From: Paenibacillus xylanexedens
GTDB taxonomy: Bacteria > Bacillota > Bacilli > Paenibacillales > Paenibacillaceae
Direction of reading: 5' to 3'
Length of the DNA: 64,000 nucleotides
NCBI RefSeq assembly: GCF_017874615.1
Contig: NZ_JAGIKV010000020.1
Location: 62,001-126,000 of the forward strand
Made by a program: the position numbers and the translations under genes. Shown in pieces: positions 17,812-26,412 of the stretch. Within the stretch, counting starts at the first letter, position 1. Every line of letters starts with the position of its first letter. Below the pieces are notes generated by a model, which was not told where the DNA came from, did no database searches, and saw only the letters and a program-made list of their open reading frames with translations.

Positions 17812-17854
17812 AAAGAACCCGGCGAACAGTCCAAGACTGTCGACCGGGTTCTTT
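17812..17854. terminator. Strong bidirectional terminator
   Basis: An 11-bp stem AAAGAACCCGG/CCGGGTTCTTT with a second inner stem ACAGTC/GACTGT. It lies between the converging ZIP and hydrolase genes. Confidence 0.9.
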
Positions 17855-17924
17855 GTTTAGCCACAAATGAAGATTCCATGAAATTACTGGGACCGTCTGT
17901 CAGAGGTATTGCGCCCTCTCCTGA

Positions 17925-18734
17925 TCAGGATTGGATGAAACGAATCAGTTCCGAATTGAATTTTTCCAATTCATCATAGAATGCACCATGACCACTCTCT
18001 TCAAAAGCAATCAGTTGAGACGAAGCGATGCCTTGGTGCATCTGCTCGGCGAACTCAAACGGACAGATCTCATCTTTTTTCCCGTGCAAAATGGCTGTTG
18101 GCACCTGAATGGAACTCAGGTCACCTCGCAAGTCCTCATCCCGCAACGCAATTGCACTGCGAATAGTACCATAAGATGAAGCCTCCATGCCGATGGCGTG
18201 GAACCAATCCATGAATGGCTGGCTGTGTTTCTTCGCGAAGAACATGCCGCCAAACGTCTCCAGTAACTTCGGACGATCTGCGAAGATCGGCTCAATGATC
18301 TGCTCGTTCAACTGCTCTGGAGTCAATCCATACGGATATCCTTCACGCTGTGTGAACACAGGTGCTGCCGCAGATAACAAGGCCAGCTTGGAGACGCCAT
18401 GTCCCTTATGGCGAGCCATGTAATGTACTGCGATCGCTCCACCCATAGAGAATCCTGCGAGTACCGCGTCTTTCAGCTCCAGATCATCAATAACGGCACG
18501 AACATCGTCTGCCATGCGATCATAATCATATCCTGTGGATGGCTTATCCGATAAGCCATATCCTCTAAAATCTATCGCAATGGCACGAATGCCATGGTTC
18601 GGTAATACGTTCAATTGATATTCAAACATTTTATAATTAACAGGCCAGCCGTGCAAAAAGACAACCGGGGTTCCTTCGCCTATATCTTCAACATATACTT
18701 TTACATTTGGTTCCACTTGTACATAACGTCCCAT
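17925..18734 (-). CDS. Alpha/beta hydrolase, arylesterase/perhydrolase-like
   Basis: Length 269 aa, no signal peptide, so cytoplasmic. The fold is clear: oxyanion region VVFLHGWPVNYKMFEYQ, strand IAIDFRGYGLSDKP, nucleophile elbow GFSMGG (S96), acid in LHGKKDEICPFE and His in EESGHGAFYDE. The overall pattern resembles the non-haem chloroperoxidase/arylesterase group, which hydrolyse small esters. The physiological substrate is unknown. It lies 132 nt downstream of the P-type ATPase in the same direction and no terminator is seen between them, so read-through is possible. Confidence 0.85.
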   Translation of the reverse strand: MGRYVQVEPNVKVYVEDIGEGTPVVFLHGWPVNYKMFEYQLNVLPNHGIRAIAIDFRGYGLSDKPSTGYDYDRMADDVRAVIDDLELKDAVLAGFSMGGAIAVHYMARHKGHGVSKLALLSAAAPVFTQREGYPYGLTPEQLNEQIIEPIFADRPKLLETFGGMFFAKKHSQPFMDWFHAIGMEASSYGTIRSAIALRDEDLRGDLSSIQVPTAILHGKKDEICPFEFAEQMHQGIASSQLIAFEESGHGAFYDELEKFNSELIRFIQS

Positions 18735-18866
18735 ATTTCACAGCTCCCTTAGTATCGAATCGTCTCTTCGAATCATTACCCGTTGACCCAAGGTTCAAAC
18801 GTAAGCTGTTCCACCAGCCGCATACTACTAGCGAAACCAATTACTCATTTTCCTCTTCAAATCTGA

Positions 18867-20882
18867 TTACCGTAGCAGTCTAAGCCCATTTAGAATAACC
18901 AGAATTGTACTTCCTTCATGACCTACCACACCCAAAGGCAATGCGACATCTTGGAGGAAGTTACCAGCAATTAAAGCCAGAATAACGGTGATGGCAAAAA
19001 ACATATTTTGCTTCACTGTACGCTGTGCTCGACGAGCCTGCCCAATCACCCAAGCGATCTCTTCAATGTTATCGTTCATCAGTACCGCATCAGCGACCTC
19101 CAGTGCAGTCCCGCTGCCGGACAATCCCATCCCCATACCCACAGTAGCTGCTGCAAGTGCCGGTGCATCATTGACACCATCTCCTACCATCAGCACAGGA
19201 CCATACTGTTTGCAGAGTGCTTGGACCTGCTTCACTTTATCCCCAGGCAGCAAGTCTGCATAGACCATGCTTACTCCTGTTTCACGGGCAATAACAGAAG
19301 CTGATCTGGCTCGGTCTCCTGTTAACATGGCAACTTTTACACCCATCGCTTCAAGCTTTTTCACTGCAGCTGCTGCCTGTGGCCGTACCGTGTCCCGCAT
19401 CGCGATCAGCCCGACTAATTCACCATCAGCCATAACAGCGGATACGGTTTTCCCCTCCCCCTCAAGACGGGAGCATACATCGCCCCACTCAGAAGAACCC
19501 TTCACATGGTTAGCACCATGTTCATCTGGATCATCAACGTAGCTATCTTTCATCTCCTCTGACTGCATTGATCCCAATACATCTGTTTTGCCAATGCTCC
19601 AGACCACACCGTTTACCGTTCCTTCGATACCCCAGCCTGTTAGAGCCTGTACGTGCTCCGCATCCTGAATTGTAATGTTCTCCTTGCTCGCCTGATCTAC
19701 GATGGCACGAGCCAAGGGATGCATGGACAGGTTCTCAATCGCCGCTACCGCAGCTAAGAGCTGGGCGCGATCTACATTTTCAGCCGTAATGATATCGGTG
19801 ACTTGCGGGGTACCCATGGTCAATGTACCTGTCTTGTCAAAAGCCACGACCTGCGTCCGAGCCATATTCTCCATATGGGCACCTCCCTTGAAGAGAATGC
19901 CACGGCGGGCGCTGCTGGACATCGCGGACAGCATAACAGGCATGATGGAAGACACCAATGCACAAGGCGAAGCAACCACCAGAAATACCATCGCTTTGTA
20001 AAATGCCTCATTCCATGTCCAGCCAAGCAGCAGCGGAGTTCCTGCAATGACAAGTAAGGTCACCCCTACAACAATACGTGCGTAAATTCCTTCAAACCGC
20101 TCCATGAAACGCTGAGAATCCGGCACTTCCGCCTGCGCTTCTTCCACCATTTTAATGATCTTGCCGAACAGTGACCCTTCAGCCGATTTTGTGACCTCTA
20201 CGTATAATGCGCCCTCCCCGTTTACCGTACCTGCATAGACTTCATCCCCTGCAACTTTGTCCACAGGCAGAGATTCTCCAGTGATGGACGACTGATTGAT
20301 AAAAGAACTCCCCCGGTACACCACGCCATCCGCAGGAATCAGTTCTCCCGGTTTGACCAACAGCAGATCACCAGGTTCCAGATCATCAATAGCCACGAGG
20401 TTCATCTGTCCGTCCTCAATACGCAGTGCAGTCTCCGGCTTCAGCGCGAGTAACGATGAGATATCCTTATGGCTGCGCTCTGTCGCATAACTTTCCAACG
20501 CACCACTGAGTGCAAAAATAAAGATTAGCATCGCGCCTTCATTCCAGTAACCAATGGCTGCTGCCCCGAGGGATGCGGCAATCATCAGCAGGTTTACATC
20601 CAGATCACGTTCCTTGACCAGTGTCTCGATACCTTCCTTCGCTTTGGTCCAACCGCCAACGGCATAGGCCACAATGTAGAGCATGATGGATAAGGTACCA
20701 AAATACGGTGCAGTTCCCCAGGCAATCACCATCAACAGCCCGCTGCCCAATGCAGATTGCATCTCTTTATTCTGCAACATGGCTCGAAAATCAGGCTTAC
20801 GTCCCCGGTTTGGGCCTGGTGTTTGGGATAAGCGCTGTTCCGCTTGTTTCTGTCTGTGTAGTGGTTGATGTATCGCTTGCAT
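18867..20882 (-). CDS. pfeT: P1B-4 metal-transporting ATPase (PfeT/ZosA/FrvA-like)
   Basis: Length 671 aa from the ATG at 20882 behind AAAGGA; a GTG at 20891 is less well spaced. No N-terminal metal-binding domain. It has the A-domain TGES, an SPC motif (not CPC) in the metal-path helix VVASPCALVSS, the phosphorylation site DKTGTLTMG (D349), HP-locus SMHPLARA, GDGVNDAPAL, and a terminal HEGSTILVILNGLRLL. SPC plus HEG is the P1B-4 pattern. The Bacillus subtilis member, first named ZosA, was later shown to be a ferrous-iron efflux pump under PerR and Fur. Fur-like dyads lie upstream here, which fits iron export. Cobalt or zinc remain alternatives. Confidence 0.87.
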   Translation of the reverse strand: MQAIHQPLHRQKQAEQRLSQTPGPNRGRKPDFRAMLQNKEMQSALGSGLLMVIAWGTAPYFGTLSIMLYIVAYAVGGWTKAKEGIETLVKERDLDVNLLMIAASLGAAAIGYWNEGAMLIFIFALSGALESYATERSHKDISSLLALKPETALRIEDGQMNLVAIDDLEPGDLLLVKPGELIPADGVVYRGSSFINQSSITGESLPVDKVAGDEVYAGTVNGEGALYVEVTKSAEGSLFGKIIKMVEEAQAEVPDSQRFMERFEGIYARIVVGVTLLVIAGTPLLLGWTWNEAFYKAMVFLVVASPCALVSSIMPVMLSAMSSSARRGILFKGGAHMENMARTQVVAFDKTGTLTMGTPQVTDIITAENVDRAQLLAAVAAIENLSMHPLARAIVDQASKENITIQDAEHVQALTGWGIEGTVNGVVWSIGKTDVLGSMQSEEMKDSYVDDPDEHGANHVKGSSEWGDVCSRLEGEGKTVSAVMADGELVGLIAMRDTVRPQAAAAVKKLEAMGVKVAMLTGDRARSASVIARETGVSMVYADLLPGDKVKQVQALCKQYGPVLMVGDGVNDAPALAAATVGMGMGLSGSGTALEVADAVLMNDNIEEIAWVIGQARRAQRTVKQNMFFAITVILALIAGNFLQDVALPLGVVGHEGSTILVILNGLRLLR

Positions 20883-20953
20883 ATGAATCACGTTCCTTTC
20901 GAATGGTAGGTTTGCGGATGACGAGTCTGCTAAATTCCGCTCCCAAAAATGAA

Positions 20954-20982
20954 GTTGTATTGAGAATGAGAGCCATTGTTAA
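20954..20982 (-). promoter_or_regulatory. Candidate promoter of the P-type ATPase gene
   Basis: On the minus strand TTAACA (20977-20982), a 17-nt spacer and TACAAC (20954-20959). The spacer contains TGAGAATGAGAGCCA on the opposite strand, a degenerate echo of the Fur-like site further upstream. Confidence 0.5.
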
Positions 20983-20998
20983 TGCCCTAAAAATGACA

Positions 20999-21029
20999 CA
21001 TGCTGCTGCGGGAATCCCGCAGCAGCATG
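20999..21029. other. Long perfect hairpin between metal box and ATPase promoter
   Basis: A 15-bp perfect inverted repeat CATGCTGCTGCGGGA and its complement around a single A. Both sides have only short T-runs, so it may be a weak terminator guarding the ATPase promoter or a DNA-level structure. The 413-nt gap here holds the promoter, this hairpin, the metal dyads and the metY terminator. Confidence 0.6.
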
Positions 21030-21046
21030 GTTTTGTGAATGATTTT

Positions 21047-21077
21047 GAGATAATCTCGAATGAGAATGATAATCATT
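21047..21077. promoter_or_regulatory. Two adjacent metal-regulator dyads, Fur-like
   Basis: GAGATAATCTC (21047-21057) is followed by TGAGAATGATAATCA (21061-21075), which matches the Fur 7-1-7 consensus TGATAATNATTATCA at 12 of 14 defined positions. The centre AATGATAATCATT (21065-21077) is a perfect palindrome. It lies ~80 bp upstream of the ATPase -35 box, a position suited to an activator. Confidence 0.65.
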
Positions 21078-21197
21078 TTTGCACTTATGCAATTGTGTTT
21101 ACTCAATACAACTTTTAATCAGTATATGCCCGCGGTCCTCATTTGTAAATGGCCTTTTTTTCGATGCTTACTCATAAATGTGTGTTCAAAAAGACAA

Positions 21198-21227
21198 AAA
21201 GCCGCTGTCACGGAGGACAACGGCTTT
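21198..21227 (-). terminator. Intrinsic terminator of metY
   Basis: Stem AAAGCCG-TGTC/GACA-CGGCTTT with one mismatch and an ACGGAG loop. The minus transcript continues with TTTTTGTCTTTTTG. Confidence 0.85.
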
Positions 21228-21304
21228 AACCATCTATTGATATTCGTGAGACCTGTTTATGGCCTATCGCTTAAGTGATTGTTCGCACATTCACCCCATG
21301 CCAT

Positions 21305-22612
21305 TTACGCGCCTACACTTGCTCCCTGACTTGCTTTGATGGCTTGCTCCAGATCATAGATAATGTCTTGAATGTTCTCCGTACCCACAGACAGACGAAT
21401 CAACTCCGGATTAACCCCTGCTGCAGTTTGTTCATCTTCGGTCAACTGCGCGTGAGTTGTACTTGCCGGGTGAATAATCAGTGACTTGGAATCGCCCACG
21501 TTTGCAAGGTGAGAGAACAGTTTAACACTTTCAATCAATTTGCGACCTGCGTCCGCACCACCTTTGATTCCAAAGGTCAGAATCGCACCCTGCCCTCTTG
21601 GCAGATATTTCTGTGCAAGCTCATAAGAAGCATGGCTCGGCAGACCTGCATAACTTACCCAAGACACATCCTCATGTTTCTCAAGGAATTCCGCAACCGC
21701 AAGGGCATTGCTACTATGACGCTCTACGCGCAGATGTAATGTCTCCAGTCCTTGCAGCAACAACCATGAGTTGAATGGAGAGATCGTTGCACCCAAGTCA
21801 CGCAGAAGTTGTACACGAGCTTTGATAATATAAGCAATCGGTCCAACCGCTTCCGTATATACAACACCGTTATAACTGGAGTCCGGCTCCGTCAATCCAG
21901 GGAACTTGCCACTTGCTTTCCAGTCAAATTTTCCGCTATCCACGATAACGCCACCAATAGATGTACCATGACCCCCAATAAATTTCGTTGCAGAGTGCAC
22001 GACAATATCTGCGCCATGTTCGATGGGACGAAGCAGGTATGGACTTGGGAATGTATTATCCACGATCAAAGGAATTCCATGTTCATGAGCGATGGCTGCC
22101 ACCGCTTCAATATCCAGTACATTCCCCTTCGGATTACCAATCGTTTCGGCATACAATGCTTTCGTTTTCTCTGTAATCGCTGCCCGGAAATTCTCAGGAT
22201 CACTGGAATCCACAAATTTCACGTCTATACCCAATTTGGGCAAAGTCGTCGAGAACAGATTGTATGTACCTCCATACAAACTCGCCGAAGACACGATCTC
22301 ATCGCCTGCACCAGCAATATTCAGAAGTGAAAACGTAATGGCTGCCTGACCAGAAGCTGTAGCCAGCGCCCCGGCTCCGCCTTCCAACGCCGCAATCCGT
22401 TGCTCAAACACGTCGGTTGTTGGATTCATCAGACGGGTATAGATGTTGCCAAACTCTTTCAAACCAAACAGGTTAGCTGCATGCTCGGTATCCTTGAATC
22501 CATAGGATGTTGTCTGATACAAGGGTACAGCTCGTGCGTTGGTGGTTGGATCAATCTCCTGGCCTGCATGAATTGCCAATGTTTCAAATGAAAGCTCACG
22601 TTCGTTTGACAT
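21305..22612 (-). CDS. metY: O-acetylhomoserine sulfhydrylase/aminocarboxypropyltransferase
   Basis: A PLP enzyme of the Cys/Met metabolism family. It joins O-acetylhomoserine with sulfide or a thiol to make homocysteine or methionine. Length 435 aa, which is the long MetY type rather than the ~390-aa MetB/MetC type. Motifs: SSASLYGGTYNLF, VDNTFPSPYLLRPIEHGADIV split by the Asp that holds the PLP ring, and the Schiff-base Lys in HSATKFIGGHG (K210). The start at 22612 has GGGAGGA upstream. It is a single-gene unit with its own terminator. No S-box or T-box leader is visible in the short upstream region. Confidence 0.93.
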   Translation of the reverse strand: MSNERELSFETLAIHAGQEIDPTTNARAVPLYQTTSYGFKDTEHAANLFGLKEFGNIYTRLMNPTTDVFEQRIAALEGGAGALATASGQAAITFSLLNIAGAGDEIVSSASLYGGTYNLFSTTLPKLGIDVKFVDSSDPENFRAAITEKTKALYAETIGNPKGNVLDIEAVAAIAHEHGIPLIVDNTFPSPYLLRPIEHGADIVVHSATKFIGGHGTSIGGVIVDSGKFDWKASGKFPGLTEPDSSYNGVVYTEAVGPIAYIIKARVQLLRDLGATISPFNSWLLLQGLETLHLRVERHSSNALAVAEFLEKHEDVSWVSYAGLPSHASYELAQKYLPRGQGAILTFGIKGGADAGRKLIESVKLFSHLANVGDSKSLIIHPASTTHAQLTEDEQTAAGVNPELIRLSVGTENIQDIIYDLEQAIKASQGASVGA

Positions 22613-22716
22613 AAATCTGAATCCTCCCTTGATATATACGTTCTTGAAGTTCTTGATGTCTTCGCATGGTGCGTATGTTTTCCATATTCTCTCACAAGAT
22701 GTCGCATTTGAAAAGA

Positions 22717-22740
22717 CTTATTTCCGATTGTTCCGATAAG
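22717..22740. promoter_or_regulatory. Repeat-bearing dyad upstream of metY
   Basis: TTCCGAT occurs twice (22722-22728 and 22731-22737), framed by CTTAT and ATAAG. The position, ~105 nt before metY, suits an operator of a sulfur regulator, but I cannot name it. Confidence 0.3.
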
Positions 22741-22777
22741 AAAAATTAAATATGTACATTATCGATTTCTGTACCAA

Positions 22778-22805
22778 AAAAACCTTTGCACTCGCAAAGG
22801 TTTTT
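22778..22805 (-). terminator. Intrinsic terminator of the kdu operon
   Basis: A 12-bp stem AAAAACCTTTGC/GCAAAGGTTTTT with an ACTC loop. It lies 48 nt after the last gene of the operon. Confidence 0.9.
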
Positions 22806-22853
22806 CAGCTAGCTACTTTGGCTTCGGTATGCAATACCTCATCCTGGGTTTGG

Positions 22854-23699
22854 TTAGACCCGAACTGCACTCCATACTTCACGCAAATGTTTGGCCGCAG
22901 GTACGGCTTCCTCCGCAGTTACGCCTTCAAGTGAAATATCGATATGTGGCTTATACGTTTTTAGCAATTCAAAAAATAACGGGTAATCCAGTATACCTGT
23001 CCCAGGTACCGGATTGAATTTCTCTCCCTGTGCATCGAAGGCTACGTCCTTGGCATGGATCACAATCATGCGCTGATACAGCGATTCCATCACCTCGCGC
23101 AAGAAAGCCCCTTGATCTGCAGTATGTGGTTGCTTGATCAGATTACACGGATCGAACAGCATCCCCAGATTCGATGAAGGAATCTCTTCAAACAAACGTG
23201 TCATATGTTCATGGGTATGAAGAGTATGTGTGGACACAGGCTCAATCGCCGCATGCACGCCCCATTTCTCCGCTTCCTCAGCCAACTCCTCAACCGTTTC
23301 TTTCAGCACACTCCACGCCTTCTCTTCATATCCATCCGGGTGCGTACCCTGATAGGTGGTCCGTTCTCCGGTTTCCGTTGCAACCATACTGCAGCCAAAA
23401 TCCCGGGCATAACGCAGATGCTCCTTGAATCGATTAATGTCCGCACGTCTTGTTACCGGATCAGGGTCAATCGGATTAATATAACAGCCCAGTACCGCAA
23501 TCTTCACCCCGCGCTGTGCAAATTGATCTCCAATCTCATTAGCTAGCCCTGGGCTCAGCTTGCCATTCGATGAGTCCACATCTGATAATGCTTTGGCCAG
23601 GGCCAGCTGTACGGAATTAAATCCGTTATCCGCAATCGTCTGCGCAAGCTGTGCTGTAGGCTGTTTGCCAAATGTATGTGCCAGAATACCAAGTTTCAT
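22854..23699 (-). CDS. Sugar phosphate isomerase/epimerase (xylose-isomerase-like TIM barrel)
   Basis: Length 281 aa. The AP-endonuclease-2/xylose-isomerase-like barrel is indicated by the first strand MKLGILAHTFG and the metal-ligand positions HAAIEPVSTHTLHT (Glu), MLFDPCNLIKQ (Asp), MIVIHAKDVAF (His, Asp) and HIDISLEGV (Glu). It is likely a cytoplasmic, divalent-metal-dependent sugar epimerase or isomerase. It is the last gene of kduI-deoR-kduD, 37 nt after kduD, so it probably acts on a uronate or ketodeoxy sugar in the same pathway. The exact reaction cannot be read from sequence. Confidence 0.85.
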   Translation of the reverse strand: MKLGILAHTFGKQPTAQLAQTIADNGFNSVQLALAKALSDVDSSNGKLSPGLANEIGDQFAQRGVKIAVLGCYINPIDPDPVTRRADINRFKEHLRYARDFGCSMVATETGERTTYQGTHPDGYEEKAWSVLKETVEELAEEAEKWGVHAAIEPVSTHTLHTHEHMTRLFEEIPSSNLGMLFDPCNLIKQPHTADQGAFLREVMESLYQRMIVIHAKDVAFDAQGEKFNPVPGTGILDYPLFFELLKTYKPHIDISLEGVTAEEAVPAAKHLREVWSAVRV

Positions 23700-23736
23700 C
23701 TCACTGCCTCCTTATGCTAATCCGATGATCAAGTGA

Positions 23737-24489
23737 TTAACGTGCCATCCAGCCGCCATCGACATTCAGCACATGACCATTCAGATAATCCGAAGCGGCA
23801 GATGCCAGAAAGACAACCGGGCCTTTCAGATCTTCAGGTGTTCCCCAACGCCCCGCAGGAATACGGGCTGTAATATCCCGGTAACGATTCTCGTCCGCAC
23901 GGATCTGGGTAGTATTATCGGTTTCCATATAACCAGGTGCGATACCATTAATCTGGATTCCTTTACCTGCCCATTCATTGGCGAGTGCTTTGGTTAAACC
24001 GGCAACGCCATGTTTACTGGCTGTATACCCTGGCACATTGATCCCACCTTGATAGGACAACATGGATGCAATATTAATGATTTTGCCACTTCCGCGTTCA
24101 ATCATATGTCTGCCTGCCAATTGGCTTAGGAAAAATACAGTGTTCAGGTTCAGACCAATTACATCATGCCAGTCCTGCACTGCATGATCAGCCGCAGGTG
24201 TGCGACGAATGATTCCGGCATTGTTGACGAGAATGTCAATTCTGCCCTGGAACGCAAGCGCCTGTTCGAACACAGCCGACAACTCATCTTCACGACTTAA
24301 ATCCGCTTCAATCACATAAGCTTTGCGTCCGAGTGCTTCAATGGCACTTGCCGTTGCCGCAGGCTTGGAATAAGAGACTAGCACCACATCAGCACCTGCT
24401 TCTGCCAAACCAATGGCCATCCCTTGTCCAAGTCCTCCCGAGGTACCTGTCACCAATGCAACTTGTCCGCTTAAATCAAATGGGTTCAT
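23737..24489 (-). CDS. kduD: 2-dehydro-3-deoxy-D-gluconate 5-dehydrogenase
   Basis: A classical short-chain dehydrogenase of 250 aa. It reduces 2,5-diketo-3-deoxygluconate to 2-keto-3-deoxygluconate in pectin and uronate breakdown. Nucleotide site TGTSGGLGQGMA (14-25), LVNNAGIIRRTPAADH (the NNAG motif and a phrase typical of KduD), catalytic S142, Y155 and K159 (YTASKHG), and GIAPGYMETDNT. It belongs to the operon with kduI, which makes its substrate, so the assignment rests on both sequence and context. Related SDRs can act on other sugar acids. Confidence 0.9.
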   Translation of the reverse strand: MNPFDLSGQVALVTGTSGGLGQGMAIGLAEAGADVVLVSYSKPAATASAIEALGRKAYVIEADLSREDELSAVFEQALAFQGRIDILVNNAGIIRRTPAADHAVQDWHDVIGLNLNTVFFLSQLAGRHMIERGSGKIINIASMLSYQGGINVPGYTASKHGVAGLTKALANEWAGKGIQINGIAPGYMETDNTTQIRADENRYRDITARIPAGRWGTPEDLKGPVVFLASAASDYLNGHVLNVDGGWMAR

Positions 24490-24566
24490 GAATGATTCCT
24501 CCGCATGGTTTTGATATGCAATCCTTAGATCCGTCCGTTCTTTAATGCCATGAATAATGAATGAGG

Positions 24567-25328
24567 TTAACTTTGATAATCCACTGTGACACCGCTCTGC
24601 TCGTATAAGGCAGCCGTCTCTTCATCCAAACGACTATCGCTGATAATATAGTCCAGTTCCGAACACTGGGCGAAAGTTCGCAGTGCAAATTGTCCGAATT
24701 TATAATGATCCACAACGCCGTATACTTGCTGCGAGGCAGATATCATTGCTTTTTTTAAAGGAACCAGATCTCCCGTGTATATGGATAATCCAAATTCCGG
24801 ATGAAGGGCTGTCGTGGATATAAAGGCTTTATGAATGTTAAGACTGGATATAAACGCAGCCGTATCATCCCCAACCAACATATTCCGTACACGAGCCCCG
24901 CCAGGCACAACCAGTCGCACTTGCTCCTTTTTGGTCAACTCCGCAATGATGAATAGATCATTAGTCACCACCGTCAGCGGTTGATTATCGAGACGTTTGG
25001 CCATCTCTAGCGTAGTGCTGCCACCATCGAGGGCAACGATATCTCCAGGTCGAATGTAAGCAAGGGCACGTTCAGCAATCTCCGTCTTCTCTGGATGATG
25101 CTTCTCGGTAACTCCGCGGCTATTCAAGATGCCATACTGGTCATTCTGAGCCAGCATAGCACCACCATGGACACGTACGAGTAACCCCATACTCTCCAAC
25201 TTGTCGAGATCCTCTCGCACAGTCTTCCCCGTCACCTGCAACAACTCACTCAGATCACTGACGGTTACTTCCTGGCGTTCCAGCAGAGCCTCCATAATTT
25301 TTTCATGTCTTTTCAATGGATTCATCAT
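24567..25328 (-). CDS. DeoR-family transcriptional regulator of the kdu operon
   Basis: Length 253 aa from an ATG at 25328, 6 nt after AGGAAG; the frame also has a TTG at 25334 and an ATG at 25325. The N-terminal DeoR helix-turn-helix is ERQEVTVSDLSELLQVTGKTVREDLDKLE, followed here by the family marker VRVHGGAML. The C-terminal sensor domain has IVALDGGSTTLEMAKRL and VPGGARVRNMLVGDD, typical of phosphosugar binding. It is the second gene of the operon, so it is probably autoregulated through the three 10-bp repeats upstream of kduI. The effector is probably a KDG-type phosphosugar (inference). Confidence 0.9.
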   Translation of the reverse strand: MMNPLKRHEKIMEALLERQEVTVSDLSELLQVTGKTVREDLDKLESMGLLVRVHGGAMLAQNDQYGILNSRGVTEKHHPEKTEIAERALAYIRPGDIVALDGGSTTLEMAKRLDNQPLTVVTNDLFIIAELTKKEQVRLVVPGGARVRNMLVGDDTAAFISSLNIHKAFISTTALHPEFGLSIYTGDLVPLKKAMISASQQVYGVVDHYKFGQFALRTFAQCSELDYIISDSRLDEETAALYEQSGVTVDYQS

Positions 25329-25412
25329 AATCAACTTCCTATACTACCTGAGTCAAATGAATGAGTGTTCTAGCGTCTACCCTGTCCATTTAACTCAGAC
25401 ATCTGTAATTTA

Positions 25413-26252
25413 TTATTTCAGGTCTTGCATGGCTACGCCGTCCATATCTTCGAACGTCTGGTTCTCACCAGCCATCGCCCAACAGAAGGTGTAATTGCTT
25501 GTACCCACACCACTGTGAATGGACCAGCTTGGCGAGATGATTGCCTGACGATCACGTACAACCAGATGGCGTGTTTCGTTCGGCTCGCCCATCATGTGGA
25601 ATACAACGCCGTCTTCAGGAAGATTCCAGTACAAGTATACTTCGGAACGGCGATTATGGGTATGTGCAGGCATCGTGTTCCACATGTTACCCTTGTCGAG
25701 TTCGGTAATGCCCATCACCAACTGACAACTCTGAATTCCACCTTCTCCTTGGTGAATGTAACGATAGATCGTACGCTCATTGGAAGTTTCGATGCTGCCC
25801 AGATGATTCGGCTGAGCTTGTTCTTGTGTTGCTTTTACTGTTGGATAGGTGTGATGAGCCGGTGTGGATACAAAATAGAATTGGGCAGGTTGAGCCTTGT
25901 CACTGCTCGTGAACACAACTTCCTTCACACCTCTACCGATGTAGAGACATTCCTTCGCTCCAATCTCATAACCTTGTCCGTCCGCTGTCACTGTTCCGTG
26001 ACCACCTACATTAATGATACCGATTTCACGACGCTCCAGGAAAAAGTTCGTTCCGATATCTTTCAGGTTTACTTCAAGGGTAATGTCCTTGCTCTCAGGT
26101 ACAGCCGTTCCCACAATATAACGATCCACATGAGAATACACCGTTACCAATTCATCAGTTGCAAACAGTTGCTCCATCAAAAATTCCTCACGCAGGCGAG
26201 ATGTATCATACGTTTTCACTTCATTGGGATGTGCAGCATAACGATTTTCCAT
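25413..26252 (-). CDS. kduI: 5-dehydro-4-deoxy-D-glucuronate isomerase
   Basis: A zinc-dependent cupin isomerase that converts the unsaturated uronate product DKI to 2,5-diketo-3-deoxygluconate. Length 279 aa, the standard size. The zinc motif is in MPAHTHNRRSEVYLYWNLPE (two His and a Glu), with a further His in IHSGVGTSNYTFCWAMAGEN. The opening phrases MENRYAAHPNEVKTYDT and LREEFLMEQLF are family-typical. It is the first gene of the operon. Unsaturated uronates come from polysaccharide lyases, so this cell probably degrades pectin or glycosaminoglycan-like material. Confidence 0.94.
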   Translation of the reverse strand: MENRYAAHPNEVKTYDTSRLREEFLMEQLFATDELVTVYSHVDRYIVGTAVPESKDITLEVNLKDIGTNFFLERREIGIINVGGHGTVTADGQGYEIGAKECLYIGRGVKEVVFTSSDKAQPAQFYFVSTPAHHTYPTVKATQEQAQPNHLGSIETSNERTIYRYIHQGEGGIQSCQLVMGITELDKGNMWNTMPAHTHNRRSEVYLYWNLPEDGVVFHMMGEPNETRHLVVRDRQAIISPSWSIHSGVGTSNYTFCWAMAGENQTFEDMDGVAMQDLK

Positions 26253-26304
26253 TATTAATCCATTCCTTTCGTCATTTAAATTAGTTGGGATTGAGTTTGA
26301 TAAT

Positions 26305-26334
26305 GTTCATATAAGTTCATTTTAGTTCATTATG
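26305..26334. promoter_or_regulatory. Triple 10-bp direct repeat, candidate DeoR operator
   Basis: GTTCATATAA, GTTCATTTTA and GTTCATTATG follow each other without a gap. GTTCAT therefore recurs every helical turn, ~55 nt upstream of kduI. DeoR-type proteins commonly bind such tandem repeats. Confidence 0.65.
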
Positions 26335-26386
26335 TATCTTTTGTGTACCTTTATTTTCGAAAAAATAATTTATGTGATAATGAGAT

Positions 26387-26408
26387 TAAGACTTTTTTCC
26401 AAGTCTTA
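26387..26408 (-). terminator. Possible terminator after the MDR oxidoreductase
   Basis: An 8-bp stem TAAGACTT/AAGTCTTA with a 6-nt loop, just after the stop at 26413. No good U-tract follows on the minus strand, so the call is weak. Confidence 0.4.
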
Positions 26409-26412
26409 TGCA

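Noticed and set aside
22613..22853. Possible SAM (S-box) or T-box leader for metY
   Set aside because: The leader is short and lacks the conserved core helices or a terminator between promoter and gene.
25425..26258. A 277-codon open frame opposite kduI
   Set aside because: Shadow of kduI; no family motif.
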